A DNA stretch of 64,000 bases from Antedon mediterranea (GCF_964355755.1 NC_092671.1:14922501-14986500), one strand, 5' to 3'; numbered from the stretch's first letter, positions 23,966 to 37,544 are shown. Notes: generated from the sequence alone by a model not told the origin. A program made the numbers and translations.

Positions 23966-26900
23966 GATAGGAGTCAGGTAGCCTTTCTGCTTTGCCTACT
24001 CCATTCATTTAGGGCATGGGCTTTCATTGTATATGCCCGTTTAAATCTGATTATCTTTTTTTTTACTCCAACGTGGTATGATGGAACAGCACATATCTTG
24101 GAAAGGAAATACCAAATTGAGGGCCTTATTAACAGAAATCCACAAGGTGGAATCTTCAAATAATGATTAATATTTTTAAAAACAGCTTGATTATTGTCCA
24201 ATTGTATAGGCATATTTAAAGTGTAAAATATTTGTAATATAAATGTAATTATATAATTTGGAATGTATCTTATATTGCCGGGGGGAAACACAATCAAAAG
24301 ACAATTGTGTGTATATATTTACATGGATGCCCTTAAGAATAACACTGCTGCGTGCTATTTATACTTTCCCCATTTCCTATTTGTATACACTGTCTTAAAT
24401 AACACCCATTGATGTATGCATAACACAGTTCATCTTTACACGTGTATGTTTCATTCAAGCATCTAGCTCTATCGATTTACAACCGTAAATGGTTTCCGTT
24501 TCAGTTATTTACGTAAAAACGTAAAAACTTATTTAGCATTTGATGTTTAATTGCTTTCTCCGGAGAGGTAGCTACGGATCGATAGCAACACCTGGTAACA
24601 GCTATTCAAATGCAGATTGATAGAGACATGTTCGTTAATTCTTCCATTACTGTAGTAGTGAATAGATTATATTAGAAAACATAATAATCTGTTTTCTTTC
24701 TACGTGGGCGGATGTAGAACTAAGGAACCCATGAGGTTTTTTTTTAGTATAGTATCACTTTACTAGAATAAATGTAGGCATATTAAAAACTGTTTTCGTA
24801 TTACGTCATTTACGATTACATCAAATCATAGAATAAATGGAGAGTGAAGCAAAAAAAGAATAACTATTATTCAGTGACTAGGGATGATAGATGTATGATT
24901 AGTTTTTGTAGTTACTTGTGTAGAATGAAGAAAAGACAGGGGTATGCGTGGAGAGGTAAGGTTGCGACACATTTTCTGTCTATTTTCATTTTTATATCCT
25001 GTCTATATTTTTTGTCTGCTGTTCCCTCCCTTCCTGGTTTACCCTTTTCGTTTTCTTTTATAAATGCCTTTTGTTTAGACCCGCATTATTTTTACTTCGA
25101 ATTTTAATAATAAACATCGAAGATCAGGATTAGCTTGTTAAAATGGTGCATATGGTTGTGAGTGCTGCTGCATCGGGTCCCTGTTACAGGAATAACTAAA
25201 ATGTCACCACACTGCTTCCCTTCCGTTATAGCTGATTCCTTTTTAGATATTAATGGAAAGACGCGCTGAGTAGGCCTAATTTTATTAATTATTCTAATTT
25301 TGTTCAAGAGCGTTCATGAACTATGTAATCATTCAAGCGCCTATTACTAGATTAATATTAATATACGAATTATCAGCTTGTATTAACCTCTAAGACGTGC
25401 CTTAATATTGATTTAGCATTTAAGTGATAATTTTATTACGATCTAATGAACACCAAGGATATTCTTCATTCCCACCCGATACACGCTCGGTATTATGTCT
25501 AAATACAATACACACGTCTTCTAACTATCATCACATTATGGGATATTTTAAGGCGTTTTTCTGCTAGCCAGCTGTTTGCTGATTCGTTGTGCTTCGGATT
25601 TACAACCGGTATACATTGGTTTCGAATCCCATCTAATTGTTTTAGTGAGATATTAATTAGAGGGTTTGTTAAGTTAATAATAATATCATAGAGCAGGATA
25701 TCGCTGATCGATACCCAACCTACTTGACTGCAAACATGCACATTAAGATTCAGTGCGTGCACACCCATATAGATACGTATTATAGGCGTTGTAGTTATTA
25801 GAAATTGCACATAGATTTCGTTTCCTGAGGTTCTCACAAAACGAATCAACTAATGTATACTGAAGATACTATTCTATATTAGGCCTAAGTTATGAGTTGA
25901 ATTTAAAATTTAAAAATTAAAAACTCATTGTAAACTCACGAGAACAGTACCAACTTAGTCTAAAATATTTATTTTAATTAAATATTTAATGGATGATCGA
26001 TTTAATGATACTCAGTTTAATCGCATGGTTTTAACAGTACTAATAGAGATATATTTACTTATTACAGTACTCAAATAAGTTATTTTACAAAACTTCATTG
26101 GCGCCCTCTTTCTAAATGTGCGTATGTTGGATTTTGATTGGTCAGTAGTTTACTTGATGTGGCAGCCGGCGGATGCGGATGACGACCGATCATTGCTTCC
26201 TCATTCTTCGTGATATGCCGCGGCAACAGTGCTGTTTTGTCGCGGACAGTTCTGAAATCAATAATGATCATCCGATCGGTAAAACTGAGGGAGCATACAT
26301 TCCAGTGATACACGTACACACAAAATAAAATGATTGATAATCATGACATTTAATGAGTCATAATATCAAGAACCATGTGGATATGATTAATTAAACCTGT
26401 TGCTTCGTGTTTGGTAATCTAAAGGAATGTGACAAGATAGCCCTACTTCGGAACGCATTTCATCCGTAAGATCCCTAAATTAACAGTCAGTTTGAGTCTA
26501 TGTAAATCAATTTGAAGTACAATTGTTGCTCACAGACCGTATGGACAACGTGTCCACTACAAGAGTAAGTGGTACTCGTCAATAGACAAATACGGATATA
26601 TATTATATATATCAATCTTTTGCCAATACGAGCCCAACATAAAGTTTGTAATTAACTGAATGCCATACATTAGTTTAAACGTTATTGTTACGAAAGCGAA
26701 TGCTATTAATGATAATAATCTGCCCACTTTCGACGAATAGCCATTGGAAATTTCACAATTAACCATATAGGGTTCCGATTTTCAGTCGTGGGCGTTAATC
26801 GTAAATTAAAGTTATATTTATAGGCCTATAAGATGTTTTTGATGGCGTTTATTTTTATTATGCATGTGTTTTAATAAATGCGTGATATAATATTCTCATT

Positions 26901-28650
26901 TTAATGTAAACTACACAGTTCCTACTGTAAAAAAAACATTTATTGGTCTGCACAGATCGTGAATTAAAATCGCATCAAAAATAGGCCTACTTTAAATTGT
27001 AATTTGACTCGTTCCATAATTATAAAGTTGATATACTTTATAGAATACATTAACGTGCCCTATTAATTGTGATACGGGTGTTAATACGGTAAGTTTTTAT
27101 TTATTCATACAACAAGATGAAACTATTTCTGATCTAATTCGATTTTAATCTTGTCTGTGAAATGTCCTTACTCGATACCCACATGGATGATAATAATCGT
27201 AGGGTGTGTGGTGTAAAATCCGTGTGAATTAATAACCTAGATTAAAATTCCCATTTCGGCGTGTCATACTCAACACATTGGAAGCGTTACACTGAATCCT
27301 GGAATGCTAAGGAAGATATCATGACAGTACTGGCCATGGTTTTTCTTCAAGGGAAGCTTAACAGATAAGGCTCACAAAAACAAATTCCGCGTCGATAATA
27401 AATTGAGTCGTTTACCTATAAGATCACACCAAACAAAGGACACATTTCTGTGAGCTTTTAAAAAATTACGAACTTGCACTTCATATGATAAGCTTATCGA
27501 ACCAAATTGAATTAAAAGTGTATAGGCCTATTTATTTTCTTTAATAAGTTATATTGAATACTGTATATATTATAATTTACCTGATCTTTCTACTGTTCTT
27601 CTTGTTAGAATACCGTAATTAGACCTAAAACGGCCGTTATAAGGCTAGGTCGCTACGTAACTTTTACAAATTATTCATATACCCATGTATTTTGTATCCA
27701 TTATTCGTTATATACTAAATGCTGCCACACCTGTGATATATAGATGGGCATATGTTACCGTCTGTTGACATGAAACACAGCTCTGTTAGTTGCTTGTTGT
27801 TAGGCATGACACACCGCACGTGAATCGGCTGCTGAAGTGTACTAATGTCATCCACAGCACTCCGATATAGTGTACCATATTTACTGTCATATCTTTTTAC
27901 CCCAACCAACCTCTTCTCATATCTTATTTGTACAACAATTTAACATTGTCATTGTAAATTCCTTCTTTACTTGCCTATTAATCACTGAAGTATAATCATA
28001 ATATTCATACCTTCAACGCGACCATGGGTCGCTGGCAAACACATGATCCTTCAAGAAGGCTTTGTTGTTTGTTTTAGAATAAAGAAGCCTCTGATACCCG
28101 TCCGACGTGCCCAAATGAAAATGTTTATGTATGAGCCACAATTTTGTATACGTCAATACATAACGTCAATATTATTATAATGCAGTTCCATCCCTTCTCT
28201 CCTAATTAATTCCAATGAGGATATTCTATTGTCTACTGTAGATACAGTATAACAATTGAAAAAAATTATACCTGCCGTATAAACATACTACATAACTATT
28301 ACAGGTTTCCAAGAATGTTTAATAATCTAATCTAAAATTCATCAACCAGTACTAGTAGGCCTACATTAAGCGATAGATTAGTTAGCATGTTAAAACAATG
28401 TTTTCCCTGGCAGGGTGCTCGTCGTAGGGAACAAAGTATTTTGCACGAAAATTATTGCAGTACATCTGGAAAACATGAAACTTCTCAATATTAGCAAGTC
28501 AATATTGAAATTCTTTAAATTCATAAGCAGTAGGCACGTAATATCTGAAAAACGATTCTGACAAGTTGTTCAACAGAACCCCAATCAAAATGAAGTGACC
28601 AATTAACCCACAATTCTGACCTTGATATCAATGAAGATGCATCTATAGTT
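23966..28650. other. Non-coding stretch 24.0-28.65 kb
   Basis: Only short, composition-driven open frames are present; none shows a recognisable domain with splice sites. Confidence 0.4.
26140..26280. promoter_or_regulatory. CpG-rich patch, possible promoter
   Basis: GATTGGTCAG (an inverted CCAAT box) near 26138 is followed by a CpG-dense block including GCCGGCGGATGCGGATGACG and ATGCCGCGGCAAC. This is well above the local CpG level. It could be a first exon or CpG promoter in either direction. No spliced product can be built from it. Confidence 0.25.
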
Positions 28651-28654
28651 GCGG

Positions 28655-28662
28655 TATATAAG
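28655..28662 (+). promoter_or_regulatory. Possible TATA box
   Basis: GCGGTATATAAGACAG has a good TATA core, with GACCAATTAACC (a CCAAT-like box) about 60 bp upstream. No gene can be attached downstream because a retroelement tail follows at 28.79 kb. Confidence 0.25.
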
Positions 28663-28784
28663 ACAGAAGGTTCGGGTAACCAATGTGTGCATAGGAGGTC
28701 TTCCGTTTTAGAGAGGGAAAAACAACCCCGGCAGATAGAGTGTTTAATTATACTGTATACAGCTCTATTATTTCTTTATTTACA

Positions 28785-29060
28785 TCTATAATAATAAATA
28801 TAATAATAACAATAATAATAATAATAATAATTTATTGGAAACTTCACTTTTACAACAGTGGCACACTTTGATGATAAAGGTGCGTCCAAGTAAAAACATA
28901 CAAGAATAAATCAAATTATTAACTTAAAAATGAATCAAAATAAATGTAAAAATAATAGAATGTAGTGTGAAATACAAAACATAAATAAATAAAAATAAAT
29001 AAATGAAACGAACTTTAAAAAAAATATAATAAAAATGTTTAGATACACACAAAATAAATA
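28785..29060 (-). mobile_element. Retroelement 3' end with (TTA)n tail
   Basis: On the minus strand a block with GCACCTTTATCATCAAAGTG and AGTGAAGTTTCCAATAAATT runs into (TTA)n, seen here as (AAT)n at 28795-28832. This is the usual look of an L2/CR1-type 3' UTR. The upstream part (28.9-29.06 kb) is A-rich UTR-like sequence, and no reverse-transcriptase residues remain. Confidence 0.5.
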
Positions 29061-29165
29061 ATAAAATTTATTTCATGGCATGAATCAAAATGAAGAGAAC
29101 AACAAAAAAAAAATTAAAAAAAAAAAAAAAAATTAATAAATAAAAAATAAAAAAAGACTTAAATA
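29061..29165. repeat. A-rich low-complexity tract
   Basis: Runs of A up to about 16 bases and AATAAATA words; simple sequence next to the retroelement tail. Confidence 0.8.
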
Positions 29166-32100
29166 CTTAACAATGTATCAACATTAACTAAACAGAAATG
29201 GTGTAATGTAACACATTATTGTTATAATTGTATTTATTATTTTATATTAATATTCTTATCGACTTAAATGATACAGTCCGTCTGTCCGTAACGTAAAGTT
29301 GTTTTTTTTTAGAAGTAAAGACGACAACAGCAGCGAAGGTCACAAAAGTGTCCTTCCTGTAAAAGTTTTAACTTTCGGTGCATTAAAGAATATCGTATTT
29401 CTTGAATATAATCCAACATTCTCTTTATCGTAATTGATTAATTAATTTAGGGCCATTTATACTAATACGTCATAGCATCAACAAACGTCTTAAGGTGTTT
29501 GTGTAATTAAGGATGAAATGTTTAAACAGGGTTTTCAATAACTAACATTAATTCCAGACACACTCAAGAGTAAGCTGGCCATGATTCTTTTCCGACTGCT
29601 GGCCACACAGAAAAACTTTTGCTTTCTGCATTTCTTCTTTACTACCAATCAGTGAAGAGTGAAATTTACTCTTCTTTACTATCAACGTAGAAATAAGAAA
29701 TATATGGTATAATAAGAGATATTTGAATTACCGTACTGTAGAAGATACACAAAATACCTGTGCTTGAATTCGAAATCCTCGTCGCCATGTTAAACCAAAT
29801 AAAAACAGTCAGATTAGATACGGTATCATTAGAATTCAAGTCTTTTATTATTCTTTAAAAGTGTTTTATTATTTAGGCCTAAGCATTCTATGTTATCGTA
29901 CGTTCAAACTGAAAAAAAATATAAGTATACGAACCAACAACCTGTAAATTGATATGCAAATTAGCTCAATACACCTATATGCAAATGAACTTATTCACAA
30001 GTAACTGCATCTCACTACAAACCCCTAATCCGGAACACCCCTATTTAAGGGACACTCTGTTGGGTCCCGAAAGTGTCTCTGCAGTAATCACTTCGGTCTA
30101 ATCCATGAAAGCTAATCCCCTTGCTAAACTCTTGTATATCCCGTAACCACGTGATATAAATAAGGCAATTATTTTCCTGATATCCATTTGTAAGGAGATA
30201 ATTAGCCAATTGTTTGTTTCCTAAAATCCTCTTGCTAAACAAGATTACTACGTGTAAACAAGAGATTGCCCAATATCGATAGATTAAAATTCATGAAATA
30301 GCGTTGAGTTATGTAATTTTACAGTTTACAATGACTCATAGGTCCTCGTAATATTCCAATAGTTTTTAATATAATAATAATAGTTTTCAATCGAGTGTAA
30401 TTTGTTTATAGATTATTAAACCCTTTAACAGCTTGTGTGATATGCCCGCGGGTCGGAGGATCATAATTAACCCACTGTGAGATATGAATTAAGTAGGCCT
30501 CCTAAACAAGCCGACAACCAGAGAAGGCCTGTCACTGCTAACTCGGTGTTGTTGCAACAGGACCTACCTCAGTCTGACGTGCCTAATGTTCGCTTTGCAA
30601 TATAATCTGCGGTAAAAGTAAGTACCCACTAATTACGTAGTTAAGAGTTTTTTCAGTTATTTATCGAAACACTTATCCGCGTATCACTTAAGTAATTTTA
30701 TTAAGTTAAGTTGTTGTTTTTACGTGGTAAACAGAAGTTTTGCTTCAATTTTCTTCTTTGTTCTTCATAGCCTACCTGGGGCACACAGAGCGTGAGATCT
30801 TCGTGTATTAACATGTGTAGGCAATGAGTTGACAGTGAGAGGTACTTAAAAATAGGTTCTTATTTCCGAAATCTAGTCTGTTTTTGTTTTCATATTCTCA
30901 ATTAAAGTTAATTTGTAAATCAAATACTAGGGCCTATATAGGTCTATAGAGATTTTACAGAATACTGCAGTTAATTTTAATCAGAAACGTAGTTTATTTG
31001 TCGTATGATATTGCGTAGTAATTTAATATTATAATTACTCAAATTGTAGGTATCCCTACTAGTCACAGTATCCAAAAGATTGTTGAGCACGACGTCAGAT
31101 TGACGGGGTAAAAGAATACATAACCGAATCTTTTACCGGTTGTACAGATTGGAACTATACAGTATGAATCATGTTTAAGAAAAACTATAATGTTCATAAG
31201 AGGCTGCTGTGTTGTGAACTTACAAATTAGATTGTGTGTGTTATTGTTTTACGTCGGTCGGACGAAATTGTATTCAATGTTCACGCCGACTTCTCTTCAC
31301 GCGATGTCTGAATAACCAATTACGTCAACAATTGCTGTATTCATTCGCGCTTAATTTTTATCTACTGTTGTATAAATATTGTATTATTACATTTTTATTG
31401 ATCCCAAGTGCTGTATAAACTAGAACCCCATGATGATTGATATTCATTAGTAAATGTGTGTTGTAATAACTCTGCTTTACTCAATATAAATACTACTTAA
31501 TTCAGACAACTATTCTTAGAACTGAATCACCTTTGTGTCAAAAATGAATATCGTAAAAATAAAAACTCACTAAAACATTGTCGAAGGACAGTATGCAACT
31601 AAATTCAGGTAACTATTCTTAGAACTGAATTACCTTGTATCAAAATAAATATCGCAAAGTGTTACGAAAATAGTTTATTGACCGTAAATAAAACAAAACT
31701 GATAGACACGTCGTTGTTATATTCTTCTCTAACGAATGGCTTGAAGCTCTTTATATTCTATTTATAGAACATTTGTTTTTTTTTCTCTTTCGTTCGCCAT
31801 TATACAATGAATGTCAAGGTATATAACTACTAGCCCACCTTCACCTTATACTTAAAAGACCGTTTTCAAATTTGTTTTAATTTAGAATTACAAGTATACC
31901 ACCGTATTTGAGTTTTCTATTTTGTTTCGAAAAAAATGACCTTTAAAACCTTTCAATTAATATTACCGATACTGGGCGGACGGTTATAGGCCTATTTATT
32001 TGTATTTATTTTATGTTCAATCTTTCTACATAACCACAATAAGGTAAAAGGGGTACGGTATTATGAAAAGTTTTCCTCATTTTGTCGTAGGCGTTACAAA

Positions 32101-33689
32101 CAATACTAAAATACGTATATAAATTCGTTTTCATATTGAACAGTCCGTATTGAGATATTTCAAATATGAGGCTATTAGTAGTATTACTACGTTACTCGGA
32201 ATGGAACGGAAGTTGAAAATGAGAAATTATGATGTAATAGTAAAGGTCATGAATGGATTTAATATGATTCAACATAAAAAACTAACATTAATCGGGTAGA
32301 ATTATGTTCATGTCAATGGCAATGATAAAAATGTAATATCAATCATGAGAATCTGATATTGAAAAAGACAAATCCAGATTGAAAAATATACAAAAAGACA
32401 TCTAATAATGAAAGTATGCATAGGCTAAGTTGAAATAGTCCATAATTATTCCGAAATCTGTTTAAAACCATGTAAATGAAACGAGATTTGGATCGATTGT
32501 CAGTGTGAGAGTGTCAGTGTGAGAGTGTCAGTCAGTGTTTGATATAAAAATGATGTTAAATGAAACATAAGATCTACCTACTTATACTGTACACCCGTGT
32601 ATTTTTAATACCAGCAAAAGTACAATCTGTCGCAAATAATGTTGATGCCTATCTTATTTTATGAAAAACATTAGGATGATGTCTTGTTTATCGATCGCCT
32701 GTAGCAATGACAAAACATTAATATCTGATCATAACTTCAATATAGTGTCGCTGCGTCCAATTTTATTTTAATTACCCAATAAAACATTCCATAATTTTTG
32801 GGTATCGCGATTGATATCATTCACAAAATATAATCTGTGATAACAGGACAATGCTTTAGGATACAAGTGATTTTTTAACGAATTTAATGATACTTGTATC
32901 GCACCGAACATTATGCCGTGAGTTGCAAGAAGACAGCGGGCGGCAGGACAAATACGTTCCATATGGATCAGTCTTATCAACATTGGGTATCGTATTCCAA
33001 TTGAATTTTAAGAATATATTTAGCATTTATTAAAACAATAAGGTTTATTTTTGGCATATTATATTGATTCCTGTATAAAGGACTACCCGCAACGTCAACA
33101 TGTTTCAAATTACTTACAATATCTATTTTTTGTTTCTATTCAAACCTTTTAAAAAGTAATGAGATGTTTATACCATAGTGTTAGTTTTACTACGTGTGTG
33201 GTTACAGGATGGACAAGGACCAACTTATGGTTGGATTCGTTAAGGATTTTAACATTGTTGGAAGTGTCCGTTTTAATTCACCACAAAGCCAAATGGTCAA
33301 ATAATTATGAACAATTATTTAACAAGGAATTTTTATGGATTGAGAGCACAAAAAAAGATCTATAACTATAAACATATTCAATGTAATTATTTGAATTGAA
33401 TTTATTTATATCAAAAATAATTAGGCCTAAATAATATAAACAATGCGGTTTCCGGGCTAATTAGGACTTAGTTCAGATAATGTTAATTTAGTACATTTTG
33501 AAAAAATGATTGTTAATTGTGTTATATTATACTATTATGAACCTAGCGTGGGTGGTTGTAACTGCCAGCTGAATTGATAGACTTGCCATTCTACTCACAG
33601 TCTGTATTGAATTTAATTTCCCTGTTGGACACATTTCAAAATCTTCCTAATTTTGTATGTACTTGATCATATTATTAATTCAATACAAC
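29166..33689. other. Non-coding stretch 29.2-33.7 kb
   Basis: No supported gene. Between 32.50 and 32.54 kb the phrase CAGTGTGAGAGTGT is repeated two to three times. A 68-residue frame at 33159-33365 starts near a plausible acceptor but has no recognisable similarity. Confidence 0.4.
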
Positions 33690-34010
33690 TAAACATTTAT
33701 TCTTTCAATTTCAATACAGAAAAAAAGATAAATATAGACATAATTGAAAGTTAGAACAGAAAAGCACAATACAAAATATCTACATATATTTATAAACCCA
33801 AAGGCAAATAACTGACAAAATGACGATGACGATATCAGTGGAGATACATAATAAAATAACCAAAGAGCTGCATCAAAACGATCAAGTAAAACAGGCAGAA
33901 AAAGAAGCAGAGCTTTCGCGCAACACCAGCCCTTCAAGTGAAAGTGTTCGGATTTTTTTGGGGGAAATTGAGAATACATGAAGCAGACAAGCGCTGCATG
34001 GGTGGACTAG
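33690..34010 (-). mobile_element. Possible retroelement 3' UTR
   Basis: Read on the minus strand, the segment ends TTCTGTATTGAAATTGAAAG followed by AATAAAT, which is typical of non-LTR retroelement tails. The 96-residue open frame over it is hydrophobic and low in information, so it is probably not coding. Direct evidence is weak. Confidence 0.3.
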
Positions 34011-34095
34011 ATTAAAAGAAATAAAAACAAAGGAGGCACATATATACAGTCTCGGTTGGGGCGACTTTTTCTCATTCTCCCAGATTTCCTCATCT

Positions 34096-34273
34096 TTATC
34101 GTTTCAAAAATTAATTAAATCATTTTCAGTGTATCACCGGGCGGTTTGGAATTTATTTCTATGCCTGTTGTGTTTATATATATGTATATATATATAAACA
34201 CATCAGGCAAAGAACATTAATTCTAAACCGCCCGGTGATATACTGAAATTTAATTAATTAATTTGAAACGATA
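34096..34273. mobile_element. Near-perfect hairpin (foldback MITE) with TA flanks
   Basis: Left arm TCGTTTCAAAAATTAATTAA ... CAGTGTATCACCGGGCGGTT is matched by right arm AACCGCCCGGTGATATACTG ... TTAATTAATTTGAAACGA. The arms are about 80 bp each and meet at an (AT)n centre (about 34174-34198). TA dinucleotides flank both tips. RNA or single-stranded DNA from this site would fold into a long hairpin. There is no coding capacity. Confidence 0.85.
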
Positions 34274-34602
34274 TATATAAATAAAATAACAGCAGAAAAC
34301 TTGGTTATTTCATTGTTTTAATCACTACAAATTTGTTTTATATATATATATATATAAATATATTATTAGAACGATATTATTATTTTAGAAAATATTATCT
34401 CATTACGACAGTATTTACGCCAGTCGGCCAACTAGAAAAAGGCGATATGACGTTACTGTATTGAATACCGTGTCATTATCCAAATTAGAACTTGTTAGAC
34501 TTCTGCAGACCGTCCTCATGGTCGCGTGTCAAGTTAATTAAAGGTCTGTTTGTGACGTATAATGCATTCTAAAGTCAAAAGGATTCTATCTTATTGCAAC
34601 TA

Positions 34603-34765
34603 CTCTCTTATTGTAAACGAGTGAAAACGTCACTCGTTGTGGGGAGTGAAACTGTTTTCACTCTAAAAGAGCGATTTTTCACTCCCCGAGAGTGGTTAAA
34701 ATCGTCTAAAATAATACGAATAGCTGAAAGCAGTTCGCTCCTCGAGAGTGAAAAAAGAGTGACCG
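34603..34765. repeat. Left terminal region of iterated GAGTG/CACTC words
   Basis: About ten copies of GAGTG or CACTC occur within 160 bp, including GAGTGAAAACGTCACTCG and TTTTTCACTCCCCGAGAGTG. The outer 27 bp align with the right end as an inverted repeat. Confidence 0.85.
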
Positions 34766-34862
34766 CGTGAACCAATCAGAGACGCGTATGCAATTTTGGC
34801 GCAATTTTTGTGCTTGATGGGGAGACATTTTGTTTTCACCACCATCGCGTGACATCGTCATC

Positions 34863-37544
34863 ATGGAGGAGTTTCTTCAGAAATTTAGCATTAAAATGAG
34901 ACAATTAAACTGATTGAAGGTAAGAATATTGAATAAGATGATTATTTACAATACTGATAATATAGAGACATATTATATTTGAGAGGCGAGGAAGAAACAT
35001 CAGTAACAAATTTACTGTACACTTTGAAATAATAATCCTTCTAGCCTGAAGGCAGGGCGCGGTCGACCGGTCGCATCCTGTTACCCTTTACTCGCACGTA
35101 CTCGTACGGAGACCGGTCCGGCTGCAGGAGGAGGAATAAACGCAAATAGCATGACAACTTAAGGCCGCACTAGAGCTAGGCCTAGGCCTAGTTAGAAATT
35201 GTCAAAATGCCTACTACTTATAATAGGCATAGGCCTAGCATAGGCTTGTCTATTCTCCTTATGTTATGATGATATTAATTATTTAATAATATTTATTTAA
35301 TATTAATTAATAATTAATATTATTTGTTTTAGGGCCTAAATAAATTAATTGGCCACATTTTTTTATTGGCCTACTACTAGCCTGTACTACTAGCCTGGCT
35401 AAACCTAGCATAGGAAGGAAGGCCTAGCTAGCGATTTTAATTATTATATGCACGATCATGTTAGACCTTTAAATTAGTACTATTTTAAGTAAGTAGGTCT
35501 AGACCTAGGCCAAAAGTGATATGATAACAAAGCCTAGCCTTATAGATAGGCTAGGCTCTAGGCTAGATAGAGTAGTATAAGTATATATTTGTACCTCATT
35601 TAACAAATTTTATAATTATAATTAGTGTTTTCACACAAATGTTCATGCATGATTGCCAATGATGCTGCTCTGTTGCCATTGGCTGTAATGATAATATAGA
35701 AACCAACTGTACTGTAGTTGGAACTTTTAAATACAGTATTCATTGTTTCACTGAGAATGAAATAAAGTTTTAAACAACTATACTAGGCCTAGTTAAGTTA
35801 GACTACACAAATGAGTGTGTGGCAGAAGAAAAATGCTTACAAACTATTTTAGGTCTATATTAGTACTATAGTACAGTATAACACCTTTGATCTTTAAGAA
35901 TGACAGGTTGGGTTATTTATAACTCACTTTGTAAAGACTAAAGAATTTAGAGATCATCTTAATTTACCACACTGTTGATATTACTACTAGTCTTTCTCTC
36001 TGCACCTCTTTAAGGTGATCCCTTAGCTAAGTGTGTACCATATTTGGTAGTGGTCTAAACTGATAAAATGATTATACTCTAGTATAAAGAAAAGATCAAC
36101 TTGGTATAAATACCTTGAAAGCAGTTCTTATTTCCTTTTTGTCAAATACCGTATTAAATTGTTTTAATTTTGTTTTCTTAAATATAAATATTTTTTATTT
36201 AAGATTGAATGGATGAAGTATCACCCAGCTAACCGTGAAAATACTGTGCAGATAAGGACATATTTTAAGGAGACAGCCACCATGAGGTCAACGATCATTA
36301 AAACAAAAAATCCAACAATAACAAAAGTGCTTGAAATGTTTCCACGAATAAAGGACATGCCATGATTGGTAAGATATTTACAATGACAATTTAAGTGTAT
36401 GTATACTGGACCTATGATTTAGTCCTTATCCGAGAAGACTTGTTCTTCCACCAGAACAATGAAGTGACTGAGCCTTGCCAATGTTATGGCTGTGGTTTGT
36501 GGCGCCCCTGCCTTACTGCTTGGCCCCTATACACCTCTCGATATTTGATATGTAACTTAGCACAATGAAATTATTCACATATTTCCACAGATAAATCTTG
36601 ATTTTAAGATCACATATGGAGATGACATTTCAGATGGATTTTTATCTAGATGGAACGTTTTTCTTTTACTGTAAGTATGCTGGCGTGCACAGCCTAGGCG
36701 TAGTACACAGTATTACATTTTAAAAAGACGATTCTTTATCTAAATATTTACAATACCTATTCACAAGTCAAATGGCTTAAATTGAAAAGTTAGGTATATA
36801 AACTAAAAACATAGTACTGATATCTTGTATGTTTATTTACAGGTGACATATGTGCCATAAAGGTTTTAGCCCTGATGCTGCCATCTTCAAATGCACATTG
36901 TACAAAGAAAGGCAAAGGAAAATCAAAAGGAGCCAGTAGGGAAGAGTCACTTGACTACCTTATCCAACATCAACCAGTAAGTAACAAAATAGAAGGTCTT
37001 GTTTAAATAATTCTTGATTCACAAGCAGTAACAATAATTGAGTCATCTTTTGTGCCTAAATAAATTTGCTGTTAACAAGTTTTGTTTCATTCACACATAC
37101 AGTACATTTGTCAAATGTCCTATTATTAATGTCCTATTATGTTTCATCAATTGCGTAGTTTCATTTTTATTTTATGTACCTGGTTTATCAATTATTGACA
37201 TAAAGTACACAAAAATAAATGTACTTTTTATTCTCTTATTTTGATTAAACAAATAAGAACAACGATATTTCTTCTTATTTTTACAGATTGGCACCAGTGT
37301 AGACACGTTTTCCAAAAACAAGAGTGACAAGTTCACTCAACCATTTTTGTTAGCCCTTGGTCCTTCCACAAATCCGGAACAATATTTTCTTGTCTGTGAC
37401 CATTGTGCTACCGAAGCTGGTTCGGCAGTAGTGTTAGCTTTTGATTTAGTTTTTAAGTCATTTTATACTTTTAATGTTTTTTTTCCTGGCTGCCTTTACT
37501 CTTTTTATAGGATCATATATTATTTATTTTTACATAAAATGTAG
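34863..37544 (+). pseudogene. SAMD3-like multi-exon gene, disabled
   Basis: Likely exons: 34863-34919, 36204-36368, 36591-36670, 36843-36976 and 37287-37544, all with GT..AG borders. Exon 1 reads MEEFLQKFSIK, then must shift by one base to reach ETIKLIEG. Exon 2 reads IEWMKYHPANRENT ... EMFPRIKDMP, then TGA (36363-36365) where relatives have Gly, then LI. Exon 3 gives NLDFKITYGDDISDGFLSRW. Exon 4 (LALMLPSS ... ESLDYLIQHQP) is one base out of phase with exon 3. Exon 5 gives QPFLLALG ... AFDLVFKSFYTFNVFFPGCL and ends TAG 37542-37544. From memory, this pattern (FPRLLDTPG.I..DF ... F..KW ... QPYLLA.G ... AFDELFK) marks SAMD3-like proteins that occur in many copies in fish and cnidarians. The middle of the SAM-like part was not found. 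Function is unknown. Confidence 0.65.
36408..36537 (-). mobile_element. tRNA-derived SINE, copy 2, in an intron of the SAMD3-like gene
   Basis: TTTAGTCCTTATCCGAGAAG and GACTTGTTC..CCACCAGAAC match the SINE body at 12.5 kb. The tRNA-like head is present but decayed (GCGCCCCTGCCTTACTGCTTGGCCCC). It sits between splice donor 36369 and acceptor 36590, so it does not interrupt an exon. Confidence 0.7.

Noticed and set aside
23730-24060. Signal-peptide gene joining MAVRSTFM to a hydrophobic frame at 23983
   Set aside because: The needed acceptor is poor and the downstream frame starts next to a retroelement tail; no further exon supports it.
24844-25107. 87-residue plus-strand hydrophobic frame
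   Set aside because: The apparent start is not an ATG in this genome context, the composition is that of the AT-rich background, and no supporting signals are present.
28795-28832. CRISPR-like or satellite array
   Set aside because: It is only an (AAT)n simple repeat at a retroelement end. No repeat-spacer pattern occurs anywhere in the window, and the DNA is eukaryotic.
33183-33365. Possible terminal exon after TGTGTGGTTACAG
   Set aside because: Two frames are open and neither resembles a known protein; no upstream exon or phase support.
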